Shown one piece after another: positions 9,030-18,179 of a DNA stretch of 64,000 nt. Under the pieces are notes generated by a model, which did not search any database, was not told where the DNA came from, and was given only the letters and a program-made list of their open reading frames with translations. Both the position numbers and the translations under genes were made by a program. Source of the DNA: JACCYU01 sp050740315 (lineage in GTDB: Bacteria; Pseudomonadota; Gammaproteobacteria; JACCYU01). The first letter of the stretch is position 1. Each line of letters starts with the position of its first letter. Location: positions 26,606 through 90,605 of the forward strand of contig JBOIDC010000002.1 in NCBI GenBank assembly GCA_050740315.1, written 5' to 3'.

Positions 9030-9947
9030 TTAAGGTGGAAACACGCCGGTGGAGATGTAACGGTCGCCGCGGTCGCAGATGATCACCACAATCAGCGCGT
9101 TTTCGACCTCTTCGGACAGGCGCAGCGCCGCCGCCACCGCGCCGCCGGACGAGACACCGGCGAAGATGCCCTCTTCGGCCGCCAGCCGTCGCATCATGTC
9201 CTCGGCCTCTTTCTCGTCGACGTCAATCTCGCGGTCCACGCGCTCGGGCTGATAGATTTTTGGCAAATACGCCTCTGGCCAGCGGCGGATGCCAGGGATG
9301 CGCGAACCCTCGGTCGGCTGCACGCCGACGATCTGAATGTCGGGGTTTCTCTCCTTCAGGAATCGGGACACACCCATGATGGTGCCGGTGGTGCCCATGG
9401 AACTCACGAAATGCGTGATCTCACCCCGCGTATCGCGCCAGATCTCGGGACCGGTGCCCTCGTAATGCGAGCGCGGATTGTCCTCGTTGGCGAACTGGTC
9501 GAGCACCCGCCCCTTGCCTTCCTTGCTCATCTTTTCGGCCAGATCGCGCGCGCCTTCCATACCTTCGTCCTCGGAGACCAGAATGATCTCCGCACCGAAC
9601 GCCTTCATGGTCGCGCGCCGCTCGGCACTCATGTTTTCCGGCATGATGAGTACCATGCGATAACCCTTGATGGCGGCGGCCATCGCCAGCGCAATGCCCG
9701 TGTTGCCGCTGGTGGCCTCGACCAGGGTATCGCCGGGGCGGATCTCGCCGCGCAGCTCGGCGTGTTTGATCATGCTGACCGCCGGCCGATCCTTGACCGA
9801 ACCGGCGGGATTGTTGCCTTCCAGCTTGGCCAGCAGCGTGTTGCGGTTGCCCGGCGTGATGCGCTGCAGCCGCACCAGCGGCGTGTTGCCGACGAACGCT
9901 TCGAGCGTCGGAAAATCTATCGCGTGTCTGGCTAATTTCGCTTCCAT
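9030..9947 (-). CDS. cysM: Cysteine synthase B (O-acetylserine sulfhydrylase)
   Basis: PLP enzyme that makes cysteine from O-acetylserine and sulfide, or S-sulfocysteine from thiosulfate. 305 residues, typical for CysM (303 in E. coli). PLP lysine K52 in NNPAGSVKDRP; substrate loop EATSGNTGIAL; phosphate-binding GTTGTIMG; C-terminal FAGVSSGGAVAA. The RRWPEAYLPKI segment and the short C-terminus favour the CysM branch over CysK. Stands between two operons with no obvious partner. Confidence 0.94.
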   Translation of the reverse strand: MEAKLARHAIDFPTLEAFVGNTPLVRLQRITPGNRNTLLAKLEGNNPAGSVKDRPAVSMIKHAELRGEIRPGDTLVEATSGNTGIALAMAAAIKGYRMVLIMPENMSAERRATMKAFGAEIILVSEDEGMEGARDLAEKMSKEGKGRVLDQFANEDNPRSHYEGTGPEIWRDTRGEITHFVSSMGTTGTIMGVSRFLKERNPDIQIVGVQPTEGSRIPGIRRWPEAYLPKIYQPERVDREIDVDEKEAEDMMRRLAAEEGIFAGVSSGGAVAAALRLSEEVENALIVVIICDRGDRYISTGVFPP

Positions 9948-10080
9948 AGCGTAATTTTACGGCGAAAACGGTGAGATAACACCAAGTCGGCGTGGCTGTT
10001 GCAAAGGTGCATGGTGGAGCCTTTTCGATGCGCGCCAGCGCGTGTGGTTCCGCGAATAACACGCGGAACCGCAGTGCTGC

Positions 10081-10851
10081 TCAGGGTTGCCGACCGCGCC
10101 CTGCCGCCATCGCCTGTTTCATCTCGTCGACTGCGGCGTGCAGACCGACAAACAACGCGCGCGCCACGATGGCGTGCCCGATGTTGAGTTCTTTTAACTG
10201 CGGAATGGCGGCGATGGCGCCGACGTTTGCGTAATGCAGGCCATGACCCGCGTTGACCTGAAGACCGGCGTTCGCCGCGTAGGCGGCGGTCTGCGTCAGC
10301 CGCTCCAGTTCCCGCGCCTGACGTTCGCCGGTCGCGTCGGCGTAGACGCCCGTGTGCAGTTCCACGATCGGCGCGCCGATTTCGCGCGTTAAATCGATGG
10401 CCTGCTCAGTCGGCTCTATGAATAGCGACACCTTTATGCCTGCCGCCGCAAGCCGCCGGCAGGCGTCCGTCAGACGCCGTTTGTTGCCGGCCAGATCAAG
10501 CCCGCCTTCGGTGGTCAATTCCTCGCGCCGTTCCGGCACGATGCAACAGTAATCCGGCCGCAAGTCGATCGCGAGCGCGCCCATCGCTTCGGTGGCGGCC
10601 ATTTCCAGGTTCATCGAGGTGGTGATTATCCGCCGCGCGGCGTAGACGTCCTCGGGCTGGATGTGGCGCCTGTCCTCGCGCAGATGCAGCGTGATGCCGT
10701 CGGCGCCCGCGCGTTCCGAGATCCGCACCGCCTCCATCACGTCCGGATACGGCGTGAACCGCGCCTGTCGGATGGTGGCGACGTGGTCGAGATTCACGCC
10801 GAGCCGCAAGTTGCCGATAGTCGTCGCCATCTTCTTCGTTCGCGGGTTCAT
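10081..10851 (-). CDS. pdxJ: Pyridoxine 5'-phosphate synthase
   Basis: Condenses 1-deoxyxylulose-5-phosphate with 3-amino-2-oxopropyl phosphate in de novo vitamin B6 synthesis. TIM-barrel protein with LGVNLDHVATIRQAR, ADGITLHLREDRRHI, VSLFIEP, VELHTGVYA and NAGHGLHYANV. The start chosen is the ATG at 10851, which overlaps the recO stop codon by 4 bases (ATGA), implying translational coupling and giving 256 residues. An internal ATG at 10830 (MATTIGNLRLG, 249 residues) is closer to the family length (243 in E. coli). Last gene of the lepA-to-pdxJ run. Confidence 0.95.
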   Translation of the reverse strand: MNPRTKKMATTIGNLRLGVNLDHVATIRQARFTPYPDVMEAVRISERAGADGITLHLREDRRHIQPEDVYAARRIITTSMNLEMAATEAMGALAIDLRPDYCCIVPERREELTTEGGLDLAGNKRRLTDACRRLAAAGIKVSLFIEPTEQAIDLTREIGAPIVELHTGVYADATGERQARELERLTQTAAYAANAGLQVNAGHGLHYANVGAIAAIPQLKELNIGHAIVARALFVGLHAAVDEMKQAMAAGRGRQP

Positions 10852-11561
10852 CCGTCGGCGAGATATTTCATGATCTCGCGGCTGATCAACGGCTTGCCGC
10901 GCAGCTGATAGTCGATGATGCCTCTCAGCAACACGCGGGATTCCCTCGCCAGCGCAGCATCCAGAACCCGCAAGGCGCGCAACGCCTGCAAGGTCTTGCC
11001 GCTGACCACAGGCTGCGGGCATTCGGCGTCCAGCGCGCAGGGCACCGGTCCGCGTTCGTTATCGTAATAATAATAGGCCGCGGGATCGATCGCGCGTTCG
11101 CCGGCCGCCTCGCCATCGAGCTGCGGGCCATAGCCGCTCGCTTTAAGCAGATAAAGCTCGAAGCGTCGCAGCGACGGTTCGACCGCGGCCTGCGCGCTCA
11201 GCTCCGCCAAGGTTGATGCGTAACACCGGTAAAGCTCCTCTGCGGGGCTGTTGCGCGGCAGCAGATTCATCAACAGTTCGTTGAGATAGAGTCCGCAGAT
11301 CTTGAGCCTGGGCGTGGCCAACCGGATCGCGCCGGTGATTTCCAGATCGGTGAGCGTATGCAGCTCGCCTCTGCCGCCCCAGGATACGCGCAACTCGCGG
11401 AAAGACTGCAACTGGGCCGCGCGCCTGGGCGAACGCTTCGCGCCCTTGTAGATCAGGCCGATGCGCCCGTGCTCGAAGGTCAGCATTTCCAGCAAGGCGC
11501 TGGTCTCGCGATACGGCCGCGCATGCAGTAAAAAAGCCGGCTGATGGATGACTCTGGGCAT
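10848..11561 (-). CDS. recO: DNA repair protein RecO
   Basis: Mediator that works with RecR to load RecA on SSB-coated single-stranded DNA in the RecFOR gap-repair pathway. 237 residues. The N-terminal OB-fold is recognisable from QPAFLLHARPYRETSALLEMLT and RIGLIYKGAKR; the helical domain has YLNELLMNLLPRNSP and LYLLKASGYGPQL. Lies 6 bp after era and overlaps pdxJ by 4 bases. Its partner recR is also in the window (26997-27596), on the same strand but in a different cluster. Confidence 0.95.
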   Translation of the reverse strand: MPRVIHQPAFLLHARPYRETSALLEMLTFEHGRIGLIYKGAKRSPRRAAQLQSFRELRVSWGGRGELHTLTDLEITGAIRLATPRLKICGLYLNELLMNLLPRNSPAEELYRCYASTLAELSAQAAVEPSLRRFELYLLKASGYGPQLDGEAAGERAIDPAAYYYYDNERGPVPCALDAECPQPVVSGKTLQALRALRVLDAALARESRVLLRGIIDYQLRGKPLISREIMKYLADG

Positions 11562-11567
11562 CGATGC

Positions 11568-12464
11568 TCAGCTCGTCAGCGCGCCGACAATGCGCGCGTC
11601 ATCCTGCCAGCCGGGCCTGACCTTGACCCACAGACTCAGATAGCAGCGCCGGTTCAGAAAGCCTTCGATCGCGGCGCGCGCGCGGCTGCCGATCCTTTTC
11701 AGCGCGTGTCCGGATCTGCCGATAACGATCGCCTTGTGGCTCTCGCGCGCGACCCAGATGGTCGCGGCGATGGAGGTGAGTTGGCCGCGCTCTTCGTAGG
11801 CTGATATCTCGACGTACACCGAATACGGCAGCTCGGCCGCCAGGCGGCGCATCAATTGCTCGCGGATCAACTCGCTCACGATGAAACGCTCGTCACGATC
11901 GGACAGCTGATCTTCGGGATAGATAAAGGCGTCCACACAAGGCATAAGCTTGACGATTTCGGCCTTCAGCGCGTCGACGTTGTCGCCTTTGACAGCGGAG
12001 ACCGGTATCAGCGCGGCGAAGCTGAACTTGTCGCGCATGGTCGCCAGCCACGGCAACAGGGCCTGCTTGTCGAGCAGTCTATCCACCTTGTTGATGCACA
12101 GCAGACAAGGTTTGCCGGCGACGGCCAGCATGCCGATGATTCGATCCTCTTCGCCGCCCCAGTGGCCGGTCTCGACCACCAGCACCACCGCGTCCACATC
12201 ATTGAGCGCCGCCGCCGCACTTTTGTTCATGGCCGCATTCAGCAGATGAGTGTCCCTGACATGAATGCCTGGCGTGTCGACGAATACGATCTGCGCGTTG
12301 TGTCCGGTCAGGATGCCGCGGATGTTCTGGCGCGTGGTCTGGGGCTTATCGGCGGTGGACGAAATCTTGGCGCCGACCAGTCTGTTCAACAGTGTCGACT
12401 TGCCGACGTTCGAGCGGCCAAGCAGCGCGCAGTATCCGCCGCGCAGCGATTCAGAACCGTTCAT
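11568..12464 (-). CDS. era: GTPase Era
   Basis: Essential GTPase for 16S rRNA maturation and 30S assembly. 298 residues. G1 is GRSNVGKS at 16-23, the T of G2 follows (TTRQNIRG), G3 is DTPG, G4 is NKVD, and the C-terminal KH domain includes ISAYEERGQLTSIAA and GRSGHALKRIGSRAR. It overlaps the end of rnc by 4 bases and is followed by recO, the conserved rnc-era-recO arrangement. Confidence 0.97.
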   Translation of the reverse strand: MNGSESLRGGYCALLGRSNVGKSTLLNRLVGAKISSTADKPQTTRQNIRGILTGHNAQIVFVDTPGIHVRDTHLLNAAMNKSAAAALNDVDAVVLVVETGHWGGEEDRIIGMLAVAGKPCLLCINKVDRLLDKQALLPWLATMRDKFSFAALIPVSAVKGDNVDALKAEIVKLMPCVDAFIYPEDQLSDRDERFIVSELIREQLMRRLAAELPYSVYVEISAYEERGQLTSIAATIWVARESHKAIVIGRSGHALKRIGSRARAAIEGFLNRRCYLSLWVKVRPGWQDDARIVGALTS

Positions 12465-13147
12465 GCGCGCTCATCATGCCGCGCCTGGATCATGTCCAGC
12501 GCCTTGGCCGCCGCCCGCTGCTCGGCTTCGCGTTTCGAACTGCCCTTGCCGATCGTTTCTATGGCGCAGTCGCGCAACTGACAGCGTATGGCGAAATGCT
12601 GCGCGTGCGCCGCGCCGCTGACCTCGTGCAGCCGGTAATCCGGCAGCGGCAGATTGCGCGACTGCAGAAACTCCTGCAGGCGGGTTTTGGAATCTTTCAG
12701 TTGCTCGGGCGACGGCAAATGCGCATTGCGCGTCTGGAACAAACCCAGCACGAACGCGCGCGCGTCCTCAAGCCCTCTTTCCAGGTAAACCGCGCCCACG
12801 ATCGCCTCCAGCGCGTCGGCCAGGATCGTGTCCCGCCGATGTCCGCCGGTCTTGAGTTCACCCGGGCCCAGCACGATCAGGTCGGTCAGGTTCAGCTCCC
12901 TGGCGATTTCGGCCAGCGTTTCCTTGCGCACCAGATAGGCGCGCAGCCGGCTTAAATCACCTTCGCTGGCGTGCGCGTGGGCACGGAACAAATGCTCGGC
13001 GATGAGCATGCCCAGCACCGCGTCGCCCAGATATTCCAGTCTTTCGTTGTTGTTGCCGCCCGCGCTTCGGTGCGTCAGCGCCGCCTGGAACGAGGGGGAG
13101 GCGAGCATCTGCGTATCCAGCCACGTCGATAGTCGGTAATTCTTCAT
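12461..13147 (-). CDS. rnc: Ribonuclease III
   Basis: Double-strand-specific endoribonuclease that processes rRNA precursors and structured mRNAs. 228 residues, matching the family. The catalytic signature NERLEYLGDAVLG is near residue 34, a second acidic cluster is in DALEAIVGAVYLERG, and the C-terminal dsRNA-binding domain ends with GKGSSKREAEQRAAAKAL. Lies 3 bp downstream of the DUF4845 gene and overlaps era. Confidence 0.97.
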   Translation of the reverse strand: MKNYRLSTWLDTQMLASPSFQAALTHRSAGGNNNERLEYLGDAVLGMLIAEHLFRAHAHASEGDLSRLRAYLVRKETLAEIARELNLTDLIVLGPGELKTGGHRRDTILADALEAIVGAVYLERGLEDARAFVLGLFQTRNAHLPSPEQLKDSKTRLQEFLQSRNLPLPDYRLHEVSGAAHAQHFAIRCQLRDCAIETIGKGSSKREAEQRAAAKALDMIQARHDERA

Positions 13148-13150
13148 CCG

Positions 13151-13540
13151 CTACTGGTTCTGTTGAGTCGCGTCCCCCAGCGTCTCGGCGGGCGCGAATT
13201 TGGCAACCACGTCGAGATTGCCAAGCAGCTTGGTGCGCGCCTCATAAGTGATGCCGATGGTGGTGACGCCACGGTCCCGCCTGTAAACAAAATGCTCCCG
13301 CTTGATGTTGTCCACGTCATTGATATCCAGACGCTTGTCTATGCTCGCCCAGATCTGATTCGGATTCCGGTCGGTGCCGCGCGACTCGTTGGCCACCTCG
13401 TTAAGAATGGTTTTGACCGTGTAGGCATTGATATAAATCGGCACCAGTCGGATGCCAATAGTGATGGCAAACCCCACCACCACCAGCACGATCAAAATAA
13501 AAACCAGTGAAGCGCCCCGTTGTCTATTTGGCCCGTGCAT
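13151..13540 (-). CDS. DUF4845 single-span membrane protein
   Basis: 129 residues with a short cytoplasmic start, one hydrophobic segment at about 12-32 (VFILIVLVVVGFAITIGI) and a periplasmic domain with IYINAYTVKTILNEVA and DKRLDINDVDNI, features of the DUF4845 family. The family is found almost always between lepB and rnc in beta- and gammaproteobacteria, as here. Function unknown; the N-terminal GASLVFILIVLVVVGF resembles a prepilin-type leader, which may be coincidence. Confidence 0.88.
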   Translation of the reverse strand: MHGPNRQRGASLVFILIVLVVVGFAITIGIRLVPIYINAYTVKTILNEVANESRGTDRNPNQIWASIDKRLDINDVDNIKREHFVYRRDRGVTTIGITYEARTKLLGNLDVVAKFAPAETLGDATQQNQ

Positions 13541-13606
13541 GGTCTTCCCCCGTCAATGCGCACAAACGCGCGATAGATATTGTAATGCGGGCCGGACAGT
13601 GCGTCG

Positions 13607-14452
13607 CTAGTCAATGCGGTCGCCGATGCGCGTGAAATCGAATACCCCGCCCTGCATGTCCCAGTTGAGCCAGATCAGAAACGCTTTGCCCACCAGATTC
13701 TCGTCCGGCACGAAACCCCAGAAACGGCTGTCGTTGCTGTTGTCGCGGTTGTCGCCCATCACGAAATACTGGTCCGGCGGGACGATGTATTCGCCCTCCA
13801 TGCCCGGCTGTCCCGGCTCCAGCAGGATACGGTGTTTGACGTCCCCCAGCTTTTCCATCGCGACCGTGGCGCCGTTCATGGCCATACCGCTGCCCATGGC
13901 GTCGTACTGGCCTATCGGTTGCTGCGGCGCCCGCTTGCCGTTGATATACAGGACCTTGTTGTAATAGCCGACGTGGTCGCCCGGCAGCCCGACGACCCGT
14001 TTGATATAGTCGTCGGTGGGGTGTTCCGGATAGCGAAACACGACCACGTCGCCGCGCTGGGGGCCGCCGGTTTCGATAAGCTTGGTGCCAGTCACCGGCA
14101 GGCGGATATCGTAGGCGAATTTGCTCACCAGGATAAAATCGCCCACCAGCAGGGTCGGCATCATCGAACCCGACGGAATCCGAAACGGTTCCGCGACGAA
14201 ACCGCGCAGCAGCAACACGATCAACAACACGGGGAAAAACGATTTCGAATACTCGACATACCAGGCGTCTTTGTGCGCATCGCGCTGACCTGCGCCACGC
14301 GCCCCGGGAGGTGCCGTTTCTGCGCCTTCCTGCACAATGTCGTGCGACACCGAGGCTTCGGCGGACCTGGCCTGCCACAGGCGATCCAGAAGCCATATGC
14401 CGCCCGTTAACAGCGTGCCGATCACCAGCACCAGTTCCAAATCGAAATTCAT
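13607..14452 (-). CDS. lepB: Signal peptidase I
   Basis: Membrane serine protease that removes Sec and Tat signal peptides. From the ATG at 14452 it is 281 residues (a TTG two codons upstream is also open). Two hydrophobic segments (about 5-22 and 72-83) bracket a cytoplasmic loop; catalytic Ser96 is in RIPSGSMMPT and the general base Lys151 in DDYIKRVVGLPGD. Box E is GDNRDNSNDSRFWG. It follows lepA by 21 bp. Confidence 0.96.
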   Translation of the reverse strand: MNFDLELVLVIGTLLTGGIWLLDRLWQARSAEASVSHDIVQEGAETAPPGARGAGQRDAHKDAWYVEYSKSFFPVLLIVLLLRGFVAEPFRIPSGSMMPTLLVGDFILVSKFAYDIRLPVTGTKLIETGGPQRGDVVVFRYPEHPTDDYIKRVVGLPGDHVGYYNKVLYINGKRAPQQPIGQYDAMGSGMAMNGATVAMEKLGDVKHRILLEPGQPGMEGEYIVPPDQYFVMGDNRDNSNDSRFWGFVPDENLVGKAFLIWLNWDMQGGVFDFTRIGDRID

Positions 14453-14473
14453 GAGCAATCCGTACGTTTAGCG

Positions 14474-16264
14474 TTATTTGTCCACCTGCAGCACGGCAAG
14501 GAACGCCTCCTGCGGGATTTCGACCCTGCCGATCTGCTTCATGCGTTTCTTGCCCGCCTTCTGTTTTTCCAGCAGCTTGCGTTTGCGGGTCACGTCGCCG
14601 CCATAACACTTGGCGGTAACATTTTTGCGTAACGCCTTGATGCTGCTGCGCGCGATGATGTGCGAACCGATCGCGGCCTGGATCGCGACATCGAACATCT
14701 GCCGCGGGATGATCTTCTGCATGCGTTCGGCCAGTTCCCGGCCGCGCGCCTGCGACTTGTCCTTGTGCACGATCACCGACAGCGCGTCGACGCGCTCGCC
14801 GTTGATGAGAATATCGACCTTGACCAGCGGCGCCGCCTGAAAATGCAGCGGCTGATAGTCGAACGAGGCGAACCCGCGGCTGACCGATTTCAGCCGATCG
14901 AAAAAATCCAGCACGATTTCGCTCAACGGCAATTCATAGCCGAGCTGTATCTGCTTGCCAAAGTAATGCATGCGCGTCTGTACGCCGCGTTTCTCCACGC
15001 ACAGGCCGATCACGTTACCGATGTAGTCATGCGGCACCAGAATGGTCGCCGCCACGATCGGCTCCCTGATCTCGGCAATCGTGTTGGGCGCGGGCAGTTC
15101 GGCGGGATTGTGGATGTTCAGCGCCTCGCCTTTGGTGGTGTGCACCTCGTAGACCACCGTCGGCGCGGTGGTAATCAGGTCCAGGTTGTACTCGCGCTCC
15201 AGGCGCGCCTGCACGATCTCCATGTGCAAGAGCCCCAGAAATCCGCAGCGAAAGCCGAAGCCGAGCGCGTGCGAAGTCTCCGGTTCGAAACTGAGCGCGG
15301 AATCGTTCAGCCGCAAACGCTCCAGGGCCTCACGAAACCGCTCGAAGTCGTCCGCGCTGGCGGGGAACATACCGGCAAACACGTTCGGCTGCACGTCCTT
15401 GAAGCCGGGCAAGGGCTTTGCGGCGGGGCGCTCGGCCGAGGTCAGGGTATCGCCGATCTTCGCGCCGTCGATGTCCTTGATGCCGGCGATCAGATAGCCG
15501 ACCTCGCCCGCACGCAAGGCGTCCTTGGCCTGGCGCTTGGGGCTGAAGATGCCGACGCTCTCGACCTGATAGCTGCGAGCCTGCGACATCGCCATGATCT
15601 TCTGCTTGGGTCGAACCTCGCCGTCCATGATCCGCACCAGCACCACCACGCCGGTGTAGCTGTCGAACCAGGAATCCACGATCAGGGCCTTCAGCGGGGC
15701 CTGGACGTCGCCCTGCGGGGGCGGAATGCGCACGATCAGGTTTTCCAGCAGATCGCCTACGCCCTCGCCGGTCTTGGCGCTGACCCGCGCCGCGTGCGAG
15801 GCGTCGATGCCGATAACGTCCTCGATTTCCCTGATCACGCGGTCGGGCTCCGCGGCCGGCAGATCGATCTTGTTGATCACCGGCAGCACTTCCAGCCCCT
15901 GATCGATGGCGGTATAGGAATTCGCCACGCTCTGCGCCTCCACGCCCTGCGAGGCGTCGACCACCAGCAGCGCGCCTTCGCAGGCGACCAGCGAACGCGA
16001 GACTTCGTAAGAGAAATCGACGTGGCCCGGCGTGTCGATGAGATTCAGCAGATAGGTGCAGCCATCATTGGCGCGGTAATTGAGCGACACCGCATGCGCC
16101 TTGATGGTGATGCCGCGCTCTTTCTCCAGGTCCATGGAATCCAGCACCTGCGCGCGCATCTCGCGCATCGATAAGCCCTCGCAATGCTGGATAAACCGGT
16201 CCGCAAGGGTCGACTTGCCGTGGTCGATGTGCGCGATGATGGAAAAATTTCGTATATTTTGCAT
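14474..16264 (-). CDS. lepA: Elongation factor 4 (LepA)
   Basis: Ribosome-associated GTPase, 596 residues (E. coli 599). G1 is AHIDHGKSTL, G2 includes ERGITIKA, G3 DTPGHVDF, G4 NKIDLP. The distinctive C-terminal domain is present (AKCYGGDVTRKRKLLEKQK, KKRMKQIG), which separates it from EF-G. It lies 104 bp downstream of mucD on the same strand and is followed by lepB, a conserved pair. Confidence 0.97.
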   Translation of the reverse strand: MQNIRNFSIIAHIDHGKSTLADRFIQHCEGLSMREMRAQVLDSMDLEKERGITIKAHAVSLNYRANDGCTYLLNLIDTPGHVDFSYEVSRSLVACEGALLVVDASQGVEAQSVANSYTAIDQGLEVLPVINKIDLPAAEPDRVIREIEDVIGIDASHAARVSAKTGEGVGDLLENLIVRIPPPQGDVQAPLKALIVDSWFDSYTGVVVLVRIMDGEVRPKQKIMAMSQARSYQVESVGIFSPKRQAKDALRAGEVGYLIAGIKDIDGAKIGDTLTSAERPAAKPLPGFKDVQPNVFAGMFPASADDFERFREALERLRLNDSALSFEPETSHALGFGFRCGFLGLLHMEIVQARLEREYNLDLITTAPTVVYEVHTTKGEALNIHNPAELPAPNTIAEIREPIVAATILVPHDYIGNVIGLCVEKRGVQTRMHYFGKQIQLGYELPLSEIVLDFFDRLKSVSRGFASFDYQPLHFQAAPLVKVDILINGERVDALSVIVHKDKSQARGRELAERMQKIIPRQMFDVAIQAAIGSHIIARSSIKALRKNVTAKCYGGDVTRKRKLLEKQKAGKKRMKQIGRVEIPQEAFLAVLQVDK

Positions 16265-16368
16265 TCGTCCTTACAACAAGGCCCGATGTCGACCACCCAT
16301 CAGGCCCTGACCAAAGCTCGATTTCGATTGAACGGCGCGTAGTATACCGCCGCCGCACCGTGGGATGC

Positions 16369-17784
16369 TCAATCGGGTATTTTCAATGCCAGAAACTCCG
16401 GTCCCTGCCGCCGCTGCACGAGCACGGAGGCGAATCTGTTCCTGGGCAATTCGGCAATGATCGCCCTGAACTGCGCCACGGTGGCCACTTCTTCATTATT
16501 GATCATGCGCACGATGTCGCCCTTGCGCACGCCCGCGTCCCGCGCCGGACCATCCTCCACCGCCACGACGCGCAAGCCCACCGCGTCGTCCCCCAGCTCG
16601 CGCTGCTGCTCTGGGGTGAGTGGCCGTAACTCAAGACCCAGTACCACGTCACTGGTGTCCGGCGCCTCGGTTCGGGAGCGATCCAGGGCCTCGGATTCCT
16701 CGCCGGGCAGCGCGCCGATGCGCACCGGCCGCGTGATCTTACGGCCGTCTCGCAGGATGACCAGTTCAACCCGCTCGCCGGCGCGGGTACCGCCAACCAT
16801 CGGCGGCAGGGCTGCGGAGCTGAGCACGGCGCGGCCATTGAAAGACAGAATAATGTCCCCCACGCGCAGGTCGCTCTCCCGCGCGGGGCTGTTTGGCAGC
16901 AGCATGGTAACCAGTGCGCCGCTGGGCTTTTCCATGTTGAATGATTCCGCCAGTTCGCGCGTGACCTCCTGGATGTAGACCCCCAGCCAACCACGCGATA
17001 CGAAACCGTGGGTCTTCAGTTGCCGGACCACATCCATCGCCACCTCGATCGGGATCGCGAACGACAGCCCCATGAAGCCGCCCGTCCGGCTGAAGATCTG
17101 CGAATTGATCCCCACCACCTCGCCATCGAGATTGAACAGCGGGCCGCCCGAATTGCCCGGATTGATCGCGACGTCGGTTTGAATGAACGGGACATAGTTC
17201 TCGCTGGGCAGGCTGCGGCCCTTGGCGCTGACGATGCCAGCGGTGACCGAATGATCGAAGCCAAACGGCGAGCCGATGGCCAGCACCCATTCGCCCGGTT
17301 TCAAGTCTCTGGAACTGCCCAGGTTCAAAACCGGCAGGTTGTCCGCCTCGATCTTGAGCAGCGCGATATCGCTATGGGCGTCGTGCCCGATCTCCTTGGC
17401 CAGCAACTCGCGGCGGTCGCTGAGCCGCACAACAATTTCGTCGGCGTCCTCCACGACGTGACGATTGGTAATGACATAGCCGTCGCTGGACACGATAAAG
17501 CCCGAGCCCAGCGACTCCTCGCCGTAGGGCGCACGGTCGCCGTCTCGATCGCCAAAGAAGCGGCGCAACCAGTCGTTCAAGGGGTTATCTTCGGGCAGTT
17601 CCGGGATGTCGAAATCGGGCGGCAGTTTCGGTAATGGCTCTTGCTGCCGACTGGTGCTGATGTTGACCACGCCAGCGGCATTGTCTTCGACCAGACCAAT
17701 GAAATCGGGCAGCCCGCGATGCGCGTGAGCCGCCGACAGGCTCGTATACAAAACCAATCCCAGGACAACATTCCACCTTCGCAT
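16369..17784 (-). CDS. mucD: Periplasmic Do-family serine endoprotease (DegQ/MucD-like)
   Basis: Periplasmic quality-control protease of 471 residues. A signal peptide (VVLGLVLYTSLSAAHA) is followed by the trypsin-like domain with H109 (TNRHVV), D139 (HSDIALL) and S212 (NPGNSGGPL), then two PDZ domains (from about 265, GWLGVYIQEV, and about 375, VLGLELRPLT). Its place downstream of rpoE-rseA-rseB and upstream of lepA matches MucD of pseudomonads, where it limits the envelope-stress response. degP or degQ would be equally fair names. Confidence 0.93.
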   Translation of the reverse strand: MRRWNVVLGLVLYTSLSAAHAHRGLPDFIGLVEDNAAGVVNISTSRQQEPLPKLPPDFDIPELPEDNPLNDWLRRFFGDRDGDRAPYGEESLGSGFIVSSDGYVITNRHVVEDADEIVVRLSDRRELLAKEIGHDAHSDIALLKIEADNLPVLNLGSSRDLKPGEWVLAIGSPFGFDHSVTAGIVSAKGRSLPSENYVPFIQTDVAINPGNSGGPLFNLDGEVVGINSQIFSRTGGFMGLSFAIPIEVAMDVVRQLKTHGFVSRGWLGVYIQEVTRELAESFNMEKPSGALVTMLLPNSPARESDLRVGDIILSFNGRAVLSSAALPPMVGGTRAGERVELVILRDGRKITRPVRIGALPGEESEALDRSRTEAPDTSDVVLGLELRPLTPEQQRELGDDAVGLRVVAVEDGPARDAGVRKGDIVRMINNEEVATVAQFRAIIAELPRNRFASVLVQRRQGPEFLALKIPD

Positions 17785-18179
17785 CGCAGCACCTGTTAAC
17801 CGCCGTGCAAACGGGCAATTAATTGTAAAGCGGGATCAAACGCTTATCCCAATGATCTCCGCGGCATCTGGAATTCCACCCCAGCGGAGATTTCCACAGT
17901 CTGTGCGGTGGATGCATGCCAGATTAACATGGATTGAAACGCGCGAGCTTCACCGCTTTGGTCCAAGGCCCGGCGCAGACGCTGACCCGCGTTGCCCGAT
18001 GAAGCCGAGGCCAAATCGGCTGGGCGCGGAACCCACGCCCAGTGCCGAAAAGACGATGCGAAGTTACACAGACTTTGTGGCTGGCCGGAGAGTAACCCGT
18101 CTGGCAAGCTTACCCGCTGCCAGCCGGGCGCAAATCAACGTTTATCCTGCAACGCCCAGGCGCCGTCTAGCGCCACGCT
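17785..18179. other. 395-bp gap between rseB and mucD, no gene recognised
   Basis: Many relatives carry rseC/mucC at this place. I read all three minus-strand frames here: each is interrupted, and none shows the cysteine cluster and two membrane spans of RseC. The longest open stretch (about 17844-18107, minus) gives 87 residues that I do not recognise. A TACAAT close to the mucD start, minus strand, could be a -10 element without a good -35. Confidence 0.5.

Noticed and set aside
14660..16174. 504-residue open frame on the plus strand
   Set aside because: Antisense to lepA, which is complete with all G motifs.
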